Assembly (NCBI GenBank): GCA_011033025.1 | Contig: WFMF01000296.1 | Coordinates: 124,001 to 188,000 of the forward strand | Source: Beroe forskalii | Taxonomy: Eukaryota; Ctenophora; Nuda; Beroida; Beroidae | Reading direction: 5' to 3' | DNA length: 64,000 bases | Shown: one piece after another, positions 1-11,000 of the stretch | How the letters are laid out: each line of letters starts with the position of its first letter | How positions within the stretch are numbered: position 1 is the first letter of the stretch | Translations under genes and position numbers: made by a program | Notes under the pieces: model-generated | Database searches by the model: none | Told to the model about the DNA's origin: nothing | What the model saw: the letters and a program-made list of their open reading frames with translations, nothing else

Positions 1-1435
1 GTGGCAGTTCCTCGCCATATTATCCATAGAGTTCTTAGTTGCTCGCGGACTTTCTACACCTTCATCTTATAGCTGCAAAAGTTATACATCTTGTGTTGAA
101 TGGATATTTCTAGCTAGATATAATAGTCGAGATGAGCAATAAAGTCAATCAAGATAAAATCTTACGTTTTGAAGCTGAAATGGAAGTGTAAAATTAGAAA
201 AATAATTCCATGATTTGCATGGAGCATACAGTTGTTCTAAGACTTGACTGTTTAGATGAAGTTCAACTGAAGTCTGAGTATAAAGATAACAACTAGGAAT
301 ATAACACGATGGAAATTGAGCTCTGCATAGGGATTTTAACATTTCAGGCGAGTAGTATAAAACCCCGGACTGTAAAAGTGTTACTACGGACAACAGAAAA
401 ATGTAGCATCTTTCAATCTAATAAAAGGTTGGTCTGTGCGCGTGAGTTATGCAGCACTGCGGAACTATAATGGAGACAATAAATAGCAGGGAAAAACGAA
501 TACTTTTGACACTCAACCGACTCAAAGATATATTTCGGCGGTCGTGAGTCGTGACTTGTACAATCAACGATATATAACGCCGTAAAAATATGTATCGCAA
601 AATTAAAGTTGAAAGTCTTTAGTTCATGGTTTTTCGGAGAGGATTTAATATGTCGAGATGATCGGAATATTTGAGTACAGAAAGAGAAGAGCTTTGTTAC
701 ATTTTGTACTCAACATAGCAACATATTTAGCCATTTCAGAGTATTCGAAAAAACGCAGAATATAACTTTTTTTGGTTTCTTTCGTAACATGGTCTGCCGG
801 ACAAATTTTAACAGCAATATGGGGAAGAATGAAAATCGGATTACATCGTGAAGTTCTAAGTATCCCTTTGCGGTCTGCTATATCACGCTTCGCAAATATG
901 GAACTATCATAAGAACAGGACAGAATTTGACAATCCTAAACCAATAGAAATTTATATTGTCTGCCGAACACTATCACAAATCAACACATATAGAAGCTCA
1001 TAACTTTCTATGGGACTTCCACCACATCTGGGAGAATGATGGAAAAACGATGCCTGAGTAAGAGTGAGATCATTATCAAGGATAATATTGTTCGCTTGAT
1101 GAAGTTCATTTGCTTATTTTTGCTTGGACAGGAACGAGTGCCAAAGAAGAATGATAGAGATTGCTTCGGAACTCGTATAAAAGGGCGAGACATGATAGCT
1201 TATGAAGTTCTAAAATATATTGTCACCAAAAATGGGCGTGGCGCTTTTTCGCATTCGAATCAACACATATTCAACAGTTGTTGTCAATTTCATAGGATAG
1301 GAAAGACTTCAGTTGAAAGGGTGATGAATATGTTGAATATCATAGGAAAGGTTCATGAATCCTGTCTGGAGGACTGCATTGAAATACGCCTATTTTTTAT
1401 AGTCATCACCATATTCACATCTTCATCACTGTTCA
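1..1435. other. Non-coding stretch, nothing recognised
   Basis: AT-rich sequence with only short unsupported reading frames and no recognisable protein motif, RNA gene or clear repeat. The best open frame here (1036-1452, +) has no family resemblance and runs into the GC-rich repeat that follows, so I do not call it a gene. Confidence 0.5.
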
Positions 1436-1439
1436 CAAC

Positions 1440-1665
1440 TTCAGGAGCCTGAGGGGCCCGAAGGCCTGAGGGCGAGCATTGGACGGCGGTCCTAACAGTG
1501 CGAGGGCCGAAGGCCCGAGCTGCGAGCTCCGAGGACCCGAAGGGTCCGAGGGTGAGCATTGGACGGCGGACCTAACAGTGCGAGGGCCGAAGGCCCGAGC
1601 GCGAGCCCGAGGACCCGAAGGGTCCGAGGGCGAGCATTGAACGGCGATCCTTACAGTAAACGAGC
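1440..1665. repeat. GC-rich ~80-bp tandem repeat made of short hairpins
   Basis: Two full units (about 1467-1547 and 1548-1625) and a partial third (1626-1665) of an ~80-bp repeat stand out as an abrupt GC-rich island. Each unit carries a spacer reading GAGCATTGGACGGCGG and then short perfect hairpins with GAA-type loops: GGGCCGAAGGCCC at 1504-1516 and 1584-1596, and GGACCCGAAGGGTCC at 1533-1547 and 1611-1625. Open frames across it on the minus strand are a by-product of the repeat. Function unknown. Confidence 0.8.
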
Positions 1666-1963
1666 TTCCGGACATCGGAAGTGAGTTTTGTTAACTTTGC
1701 TTGCCAGCCCCCAACTATATGTTTTCATGGATTGGCCATATTTCACGTTAAAATTTTAGTAAGTTCCCGTTGCCGAAATTGCACCAAAATTTGAACATCG
1801 CATGTTTAGAGGTCAAAGGTGCAACTGTCAAAATTTCAGATCGATTGGATTAAAAATGGTCGAATTATTACAACTTGAATATTGCCAAAATCGAGGGTGT
1901 TCTTGTTAAATAGGGTTACGACCATATATATACACATATATGTATATACAGATATATAGAGGT

Positions 1964-2364
1964 ATATGGATAGCCAAAAACAATTGAAAATTGTTTGGGT
2001 TTCGCAGCCACTCCAGTACCCAAAATAATACGATAAAAATTATTGATATGAATTTTAATCGCAGCCCGGTCGTGGCGGTGCATTTTGTTAATGTTTGCAA
2101 AGCTATTCGATTTGACCAATACGTTTATCACATGTCTGTGTTTAGGTACAGCTCGATCTTGACAAAGTCAAAGAGGGACTTACACAATGAATTAAAGAGC
2201 TGTTATTCCACTACTACATTGAAATTGCAGTGGTCTACTACCACCGTGCACCGCCACGACCGGGCTGCGATTAAAATTCATATCAATAATCTTTATCGTA
2301 TTATTTTAGGTACTGGAGTGGCTGTAAACCCAAACAATTTTCAATTGTTTTTGGCTATCCATAT
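1964..2364. mobile_element. Fold-back (long inverted repeat) element, ~400 bp
   Basis: Left arm 1964-2082 and right arm 2247-2364 are near-exact reverse complements of ~119 bp around a ~165-bp centre. Shared landmarks are ATGGATAGCCAAAAACAATT at the outer end and GTGGCGGTGCA at the inner end. There is no transposase reading frame. It resembles a MITE or fold-back DNA transposon; no clear target-site duplication was seen. An open frame across it (1991-2407, +) simply reads through the two arms. Confidence 0.8.
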
Positions 2365-2404
2365 CACTCTTTTTGGCAAAAAACTTACTACATCCAGTAC
2401 AAGT

Positions 2405-3300
2405 TGAGATAATTGCTTTTATTAGTCATTTATTTCATTAAAGTTTACAACCGGTACTCAAATTTAATGTACAAAACGTAATTTCGGCTCTAGTAAATAA
2501 TACCTTTAGAATTAAGTCGGTATCATTTCTAATTTTTGAGCTATACGAGATAACAACTTTAATTGGCCAATTATTCAATTAGGCGGTTGACAACCTGTAC
2601 TCAAATTAACGTATAATCCGTAATTTTGGCTCTAGTTAATGATGCCGTTAGAATTAAGTCGTTATCATCGTTTGTTTTCGAGTTATACACGATAATTACT
2701 TTAATTGGTCAATTATCTCATTAGGCAGTTGAGAACAGGTACTCAAGTTAACCGTATAAAACGTAATTTTGGCTCTAGTTAATGATGCCGTTAGTATTAA
2801 GTCGTTATCATCTTTTGTTTTCGAGTTATACACGATAATTACTTTAATTGGTCAATTATCTCATTAGGCGGTTGAGAGCCGGTACTCAAGTTAGACGTAT
2901 AAAGTGTTATTTTGGCTTAAGTTAATGATATCGTTGGAATAAAGTCGCTATCATTTCTACTTTCTGAGCTATAAGCGATAATTACTTTAATTGGCCAATT
3001 ATCTAATTAGCCGGTTGAAAACCGGTACTCAAATTAAAAGCATATAACGTTATTTTGGCTCTAGTTAATGATACCGTTAGAATTAAGTCGCTATCATTTC
3101 TACTTTCAGAGTTATACGCCATAATTACTTTAATTGGCCAATTATCTCATTAGGCGGTTGAAAACTGATACGCAAATTAAACACATATAACGTTATTGTG
3201 GCTCTAGTTAATGATACCGTTGGAATTAAGCCGCTATCATTTTTACTTTCTGAGTTATAAGCGATAATTACTTTAATTGGTCAATTATCCAATTAAGGAT
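2405..3300. repeat. ~143-bp tandem repeat, about six copies
   Basis: The marker GGTACTCAA, or a one- to two-base variant, recurs at about 2453, 2597, 2739, 2881, 3024 and 3167, a constant period of 142-143 bp. Each unit also contains GGCTCTAGTTAATGAT, GAATTAAGTCG and the near-palindrome TTAATTGGCCAATTA. Copies differ by scattered substitutions, with very few length changes. It is a short satellite-like array with no coding content. Confidence 0.92.
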
Positions 3301-4530
3301 TTGGCGAAAATATTTTTAACATGCCCTAGTGCACGCACCTCATTCTAGAGTTTCAAATGCCGTTTAGATTACGGTTCTATCTTTTATGGTTCTCCCGTGA
3401 AGTGTTTTCCCGTTTTGTGGTGGGAGGAGGAGGAGGAGGAGGAGTCGTACCGTCCATAACACTAATTTTTGGCAAAACGGGATTTTTTTGATAATTTATT
3501 GTGAAAAAACGGTGCGACCGATTTTCATGAAATTTTTAGGGATAGTTCTTTATACAATGGACTACAACTGTGCAAATTTTCAGTCCAACAGAGCTCGTTA
3601 ACATGTCTAAAACGCGACTCGAAAATCGCGTTTTCGCAAATCACTGTATTTTTATATAGTGGGCGCTGGGAAACTCATTTTTCAAAACATGAAAATTGGT
3701 TCCGCTACGACTTTCAGCACTTCGTGCTGGTACTGCTGGCTCTTTTACTGTGTCTGGCCAGCAGTCCCGGCCCTCGGGCCGGGACTGCCATCGGCCCTTC
3801 GGGCCGATGGCATACCCCGCCCTTTGGGCGGGGTTGCTGATCGTTCGGAGATGCCCTCGTCCAGAGACCCCATAACGTGGCCGCGAGCGCTTGCCAGCGC
3901 CCTGATACATATAGAGAGATGACGCTTTAGTGCAAGAAGTGTACCCTATTTAAACGGCGATATCTCGGGAACCATAAAAGATACAGAGCTCATCGCCCCA
4001 GCGTTGGAAAGAAGAAAGATAGAACTTGCAGTTGGTGACCTTAAAAACTATTTTCCGTCATGATAATGACGTCATAATGACGTCACAAAACTAAGAATTT
4101 CAAATGCCGATTTTCCCAAAAATAGGCGTTTTTCAACACAATTTTTGGGTATGAAGCTTTCGAGATAGGAAAAAATGCTCCTCCTAGCGTAGAAAGGAAA
4201 TTTAATGTACTTTTCAAAAATGTGGTCGAAAAGTTCTGGACTCCCCGGCATCATTGAGATATATGCGATTGTTTGAAACACTTTGACACGAAAAAAATTC
4301 CAAAAACTGGCAAAACTTGTGAAGCTAGTGGAGAGAGAACGGGACCACCCCAGAACTTCATCTTTGGATATGTTGTCGGTCATAGTCCCAATTGTGTTTA
4401 TGAATGGGTCTCAGATAGCTTATCTAATTTTATGACGTAATTGTGACGTCATCAGTAATGCTAGGTAACGCGAATTTTTACGCGTGATTTGACGCCAAAT
4501 TTCAATATCTAGGCACAGAAAAAGGGTGAT
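3300..4530. other. Non-coding stretch with GGA microsatellite and CRE palindromes
   Basis: A short GGA repeat lies at about 3424-3443. The remainder is AT-rich with many homopolymer runs and no credible coding frame. Three exact TGACGTCA palindromes occur at 4067, 4078 and 4444. The GC-rich hairpin cluster inside it is listed separately. Confidence 0.55.
3717..3833. other. Cluster of perfect GC-rich hairpins (possible structured RNA or fold-back DNA)
   Basis: Four short perfect hairpins sit side by side in AT-rich surroundings. They are CAGCACTTCGTGCTG at 3717-3731; 3761-3788 with a 13-bp stem (GCAGTCCCGGCCC); 3788-3810 with a 10-bp stem (CCATCGGCCC) and TTC loop; and 3815-3833 with an 8-bp stem (CCCCGCCC) and TTT loop. 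Further pairing is possible between ACTGCTGG near 3732 and CCAGCAGT near 3758, and between CAGCA near 3759 and TGCTG near 3835. Both strands have open frames here only because the sequence is palindromic. Nature unknown. Confidence 0.7.
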
Positions 4531-4815
4531 ATTTTTTCCCAAAACCAAAAAGGATTTGGTTGTGATGGTCCGCGGCGGTTTTAGGGCGTTCTTTACTGTA
4601 AAACCCATGATATGAGAAAGAACGCGACGGCCAAAACTGCCGCAACGGCACTTTTTCGAAGCATTAAAGTTACGTGAATGCTGTACATTTTGAAGTGACG
4701 TTGCAGCAGTTTTAACCGTCGCGTTCTTTCTCATATCATGGGTTTTACAGTAAAGAACGCCCTAAAACCGCCGCGGACCATCACAACCAAATCCTTTTTG
4801 GTTTTGGGAAAAAAT
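4531..4815. repeat. Near-perfect 117-bp inverted repeat with 51-bp loop
   Basis: Left arm 4531-4647 and right arm 4699-4815 match base for base as reverse complements over 117 positions, with three mismatches by my reading and no gap. Landmarks are CCAAAAAGGATTTGG and TCCGCGGCGGTTTTAGGGCG in the left arm. It contains no coding frame of note. The high identity suggests a recent fold-back insertion or homogenisation between arms. Confidence 0.92.
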
Positions 4816-5985
4816 TGGCCATATGATTTAGCTGTAAATAAACAGGCCAGCTCTCCGTAACAATCAAAATCACTGCAATGTTATGTTTGTAACAATCGAC
4901 CAAAGACTTGTCGTACGAGATAACTATATCAAAGCTAAGGCTCGTATAAATTACAGGACCACACCACTTACCATGATATACCAAGAATAATAAAACATCA
5001 CCAACTTAACACTTTTAGCTATCAAAATGACATCATCCAAACGATCTAATTTTCGTGCGCGCACGCGCAGGTTAAGAAAATAACTTAGCGTATGCCTTAT
5101 TCATATGACTGGACAAAGAACGCCACGGGCCATGAAGCTATCTAATTGCTTACTTAGTTGCCTACTTCTCTATTTGTCTTCTTGTGTCAAAGCAGCCATA
5201 TGCTCAGCTTGCAGGATATACGTGCAGTTAATGCACGTCATCAACTCATTATTGTTAATCATGATAATGACATCACTAGTCACATTCTATTGTCAGAGCG
5301 TGGGGCACAATATTGAGAGATGGCAGAGCTTCCAAGCTAACTTTTACAGATATTGAGATATAGTAAACACTAAGATACGCTTAGACCATAAATAGGCGGT
5401 CGCAAAGTCGTCATTAACACTGCGCGCGCTGCCAAATGCTGTTTGAAATAACTGCCTATTTGCGCGTGCAGGGATCAACTATTGTCAATATAGTAAACAC
5501 TGCTTAACTATAGTAAACAGTTTAACACCGTATTCTATTGTGGTGTAGGGCAACTACCTACCGTCTTACCATGACAATATTAGTCGATACTTATAATACG
5601 TTGGCAGCAGCTGTCGCTATTATATATAGCTCCTACTATTCTGTCATGAGATATAAAAACGTAGCCTAAAAGCAACAGTTACGTTTTGAGTAATTGTGGC
5701 TTCTCTGAATGAGATATTAATTTCGTTTTTTCAACAACACCAGCTCTATTAAATTTCACACACTTCCTGATCTCGAAATATATCTTTTTGGCATCAGGCA
5801 ACCAGTTAATTGACCAATTAATTTGACCATTTATTTTTTTGATAGGATTTTCTACCACCTTCAGTAATTGGGTTAATTGAGGTAGCTAAACCAGATTTTT
5901 GATTTTATTGCTGCATACACCTAAATGGTCATTGGACGTGGCATTCAGATGGTCAAAGAATGAACTCATTAGTCCAAACCAGTCA
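4816..5985. other. Non-coding stretch with degenerate MITE pieces
   Basis: No gene was recognised. Fragments resembling the family A MITE appear around 5227-5275 (CATGATAATGACATCAC) and 5390-5465 (AATAGGCGGTCGC and CTATTTGCGCG). A solitary copy of the GCAACAG hairpin seen in the next element lies near 5665. Confidence 0.45.
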
Positions 5986-6011
5986 GGAGATATAAGCATT
6001 CAAAGTTCCGA

Positions 6012-8017
6012 TTGCCTTTAGGCAACACTGGGGCTGTTGCCCAAAAGCAACAGTTCTAAATGGGCTAGAAACCTCAGAATCATGTTTTATCTGACCGTTT
6101 TGCATCGTCTGATTGCTTTATAATTGAGCCAAATTGCAAATTCACTAAGCAGAAGAACGTTATATGCAACATTTGCTAAGTGTTGCTCTTGGGCAACACT
6201 GGGAGAAGCTGAAAATTTGCCCAAAATAGCGAAATTAACGGCTTTTAACAAAGGCTGATACTATGTAATAGAAATCTGTATGCTGCACGTTCAGAAAGGC
6301 TAAAATATATAAAAATTGTTGCTTTGTTGCCTCTGGGCAACACCAGGACACCCCATTATATTGTGAGGCATGGCCTACCACACGCACGCCAATTTAAATA
6401 AACATATTGTTCTTTCTGATATAAATGTTTAAATTGTTCGTTCAGCAATGTTAAAATAAACTATATCTGTTGCCTCTGGGCAACACTGGGATACACTTGT
6501 ATTTTGGGTCGTTCAGAACTTGACCAGAGTCCTTAATTTTTCAACGGAACCAACATTAATTAAAAACATTATAAAAATATATTTAATTATGATTGGCATG
6601 TACTGTAATGGTATTTGCTATTGGTGTTAAAAAAGGTCTGTGCACAATAGGCAAGTAAAATTAAAGCTCCCTATAGATGGTGCAATACTCTTCATAGCCC
6701 TGAACGTACAGATTATGAGTAGTAACAGTGTGGAGTTTTTCGACTGGATCAGGTGAGAGATCTAGCAATAGCAGAAAACTGACAAAAATACCATCAAGTG
6801 GGTTCCACCTGCATTTGCATGTCCTGTAAGAGTCTATAAACAACCTTCACTCATTTCTACACATTACGTCTATTCAGCTTTCACTTTTCAGACTTCAGGG
6901 ACATTGCATACCTAATCACAAATTACTGAAATGACGAAAGTCTCCTTATAAAATGCCTAACTGTGGCCATGTTGAGCCTATCTGTGTCTGTAAACATCCA
7001 GTTGCAACTTTCAAGGGGCAATCCATAACCCAAGCACACAACGGAAACTTAACGAATATTCATTATTCACCTGTGTATAATTACTATTGGCTATACAGTA
7101 TACCTACGAGGTGCCTATAAATCCACGATCCTTTTCACAATCATCTAACCATTCTTTTAAGGAAAATGTAAACTCTGAAGGTCAGTCAGAGCCATTTTGC
7201 AAGCTCGGAGTTATGTAAATAGAGTGCGCTTCAATGCTTCAATGGGGGTAACGGTCATGTCAAGGCAGAAATCAGAAATGTGGCGTATCCAGTAACTCAT
7301 GCAGTAAGGGACATAATTCTATGTTAACTAAAGTCCATTTGAATAATAATAATTATTACGATCCAGTTTTCTAATAGACCCCAATGGCCTTATCTATGAA
7401 GATTATCTGTCTTTTCAATCTACAGCCAGGGGTCAGTGCAAAGAAGGTCCTGCCAATGCATAAAATTCCAACATGCAGTTTTATAGAAATGTATTTTGGA
7501 GCAAAATTTATCATGTTGAATCCTGGTGTTGCCTAGAAGCAACAATAATCTTTGAAATTTTATGCCAGACTTCACATCTATAGAAGTATAGACATCTAGC
7601 ACACCAAATAAGGCAAGAAAATAACCATTCTCGTAGTTGGTAGTTGAAAAATATTGTCGCATGATGCTATGTAAAATCCAGGCATAGTGTTGCCTAAAAG
7701 CAACAGCATTTATGGAAATCATCCCATATTTAATGATTATATATGTTTAAAGGCATATTGTTTCCGTCCACACGTGATATGAATGTCCAAGAACGTGAAA
7801 TAAATAGTTAAATGTCATTCTCCCCAGTGTTGCCTGTGGGCAACAGTACGTTTTTTGAGGCTTTGGGTTTCCGTGAGTATTGCATATGATTTCCATTTCC
7901 ATCTGTGGCTACTTGCTCAGTAGAATAAACCATAAATTCACTTTTAGATACCAAATATTGAGAGATAAAGTAATGTTTCCCCAAGGCAACAGCCCAGTGT
8001 TGCCCGAAAGCAACAGG
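6012..8017. mobile_element. Probable fold-back-like element with inverted arrays of ~145-bp hairpin repeats
   Basis: Short hairpins of the form TTGCCTCTGGGCAACACTGG recur at about 6013, 6036, 6182, 6327 and 6469. They recur in the opposite orientation (CAGTGTTGCC then GGCAACAG) at about 7529, 7690, 7830, 7984 and 8000. Spacing within each set is about 140-160 bp. The doubled hairpin at the outer left end (6012-6053) is matched, reverse-complemented, by the doubled hairpin at the outer right end (7981-8017). The ~1-kb centre has no convincing gene. This layout fits a non-autonomous element whose ends are degenerate tandem repeats facing each other. Exact termini and target duplication were not found. 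Confidence 0.55.
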
Positions 8018-11000
8018 TTCATAACTCGAAAACTACTGAAGTACCAGTATTGGGATTTTAAACTTAGTCATTGTGGCCCAGTGTGGTTCGGAAAATAAAC
8101 ATGTTATATAAAATACTCTGCCAGTTTGATCAATGCCGTTTCATTTTTCCAGACATTGTTGACAATCTGAGCTTGTCGGATCACGAATTGCTCACGTTTC
8201 AAAGAATTCAAAAGCACAATAGTTGCACTATCGAATGTGAAAACTTAGAAGATTCGAGTCAATCGAGAAACCATAGTCTCAAATTTATTGAAATCTTGGA
8301 AAATCTGAACAAGGAAACAAGAAATGTGCAGTCAAGGACCTGTCGCCACAAACAAATCACAAAAGACTCAAACGTACACTGTATCAGCTTAGCAGTATTA
8401 CGATTTGATTTGATTAATTACTGAGACTTGATCAATGACAAGTCAATGACGACCCCTATAAATAGTTATTATTAGATAAGTCTTTCAATGACATTATCAT
8501 TTATTGCGATGATATTTTTATTTCGGATTCTTCTTTTATAATTATGTCACAGATTGAAAGAATTTATTGACAGCTATTGTCTCATCTGATAATGAAATAC
8601 GGAAAGAATGCAGCAGTGAGACAATCAAAATAACCACAAGAAATCCGGAATGAGGAAATGACAAGATTGTTATTCAGAATTTGAGTATTGAAGCATTTAT
8701 ATTTTTAGGCAAAACCAAAAAGTGACCTAAAGCTCAGTTATAAATCATCTTACGCAGAGTACCTACTTATAAGAGATAGGTCAAGAAATATTGTCTCTGA
8801 TCTTACTTTTGTCCATTGAATTTAACCTATGGTCAATGGAGTTGTTGCCTTGTTGTTGGTTCAAAAGTCCAAAATAACGCCAGAACAAAAGATGAAGAAC
8901 AAAAGGAGCAATGGTAATTATAAAGCAAACAGAACAACTGCGGTCGATCTATAATTTCTTAATTTGTATAAATAGCAAAGCGAGATCATGTGACCAATCC
9001 ATCGTTTATCAATCATGAAATTATAGAAAGGACCATTCACGAAACTTACGTCTTCACCAGGAATAAATGTGTTAAATTGGTGACATCAAAAGTTAAACAC
9101 CCATCTTATTAGAGCCCGCGCGCGAAAAATAGGCGGTTCATCATCAACTCACTACATCAAGATATGATAATGACGTCATCTTAATCACCTATTTCTTGTT
9201 CGCAGGGTTAAATTAGAGACCACAATCGGAGCCGGTAGTTGGCCTGAACAATGACCACTCCTCTAATTAGACTCTTTAATTAGAGGGTCTCTGATTATAG
9301 ACCGATTAAAGAGACTCAGAAACCAATTAAAGAATTAATAATAAGTCCTCCTGAATTCTAGAATTGTCCTAGGATCAAACATAAAACTGAGGGAAAGTTT
9401 TGAATGTGATTCCATGATTTGAGATTATAGAATGCATCGTGTACTAATATGCTTGGATTGGAACAAAAACTATCAGTCCGTGGATCAAATCAGGATCAAA
9501 TCAAAATTGTGGGAAAATGAAAAAATTAATCTCATCTATTCCGATTAAAGTATATCTAGAGCCCATAATGACGCAATAATATTTCCACCTCTTTAAACGA
9601 TAATTGATCGCAGTTAAACGATGATCATGAACAATCATCGAGAAGGTTTAAAAAATACTGCTGGCTCCGATCAGTGATGTCATAATCAGGGAAAACAATA
9701 GTGAATCAATGACGTTTCAATCGCCTTCGGCAAAATTCACTTAAAACGGGGTTTAAGATTTAAATAAACCATGAACTAGGGACGAATATCAACAAGATCA
9801 GAGTTTTCTCGACCCTGAGCGTGGTACGAGGGATGCACTTGAAAAATGGCGGGAGTTTGATGCCATCAAGATGATATCGGGCACGGTTTAATATCGTTGA
9901 TTGTTTAATCACGTGATCATTGTTTAAAACTTTGAAGCGTGATAACGACATCATTTGTAATCGGCTATTGCTGAGAAATGACCTGAAGTTCAAGTGTGAA
10001 GGATGAATTTTCACGTTGGTATAAGAGGTGATTTAATTTTATATCAACAGTTAATTTGTTGTAAAACGAGATCTGGAATACTATCTTTTATATTTTAGTA
10101 TTTCCTCAGAAAATCAGCAATTGGTTTTGATATATATTAGATTTGATATTAGATTTGAATTCTGGGAATCATTAGTTAGCTTATTAAATTGTTGGCGCAG
10201 ATTAAGTCGTTGCTGACTTTAGAGTTTTGCAATTATCACCTCCATATTCGTTCAGTCCTAGTTTATCAATCAAATTTAAAAATTGTCATACACTTCGATT
10301 GAAATTGTGCCCAACTATTGGAATGATTATCCCTTTGCTTTTGAAACAATGGATCATTTTATGATTGAATCTTCGAATACTTGCATGGTCAAATCTGGTA
10401 CAATGTCAATGTTTCGTAGGTGTAGAAGGCCAGGCATACTTCAGGCATGCTTGCTCCAAATATAGACCAACATTGGAGCGATTACAACTAAACTAGACGT
10501 TAATAAATTTTGGCCGACTATTTCACAAAATTAAATTTTTGAAACTTCCCTGAAGAAGTGTCGAAACTTTCGTTCATGGAATGCCGCCTCCAAGGCCCAA
10601 GCTGTACTGAATGTTTCAAGTTGACGGGTGCCTCCGATGCTGTCCAGTGTCCCATTTGGGTAGAAAGGTTTTGTTGACGTCATGTTGTCGGCAAATACTT
10701 ATTGCACTAAGTATAAAGTACTAAAGTGACAATAACACCTAGGTCCTGAATCAGAAGTGGAATACGAATTACGAACTCCGAAAATCTGAAAATAAGCGCT
10801 GAAACTCGCCGAATAAACTGGCAATATACCGATATCACCTCATAAACTAAGTCTCATCGACTGCAAGTACTTTAAAATATATTAAGGACGATTGATAGAG
10901 AGATCTGAGATTCCAGGATTCTATCTGAGGGAATATTTATGCGTGATCAACCCACCGCTAAACTGGATAGGTCACTTAGACTGCCATTAACTTACCATAT

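Noticed and set aside
3641-3922. Overlapping open frames on both strands (87-89 codons)
   Set aside because: They read through the palindromic GC-rich hairpins; no protein family, and symmetry explains openness on both strands.
10545-10600. CCTGAAGAAGTGTCGAAACT, resembling a motif often seen near ends of retroelements
   Set aside because: Isolated short match with no adjoining coding remnant.
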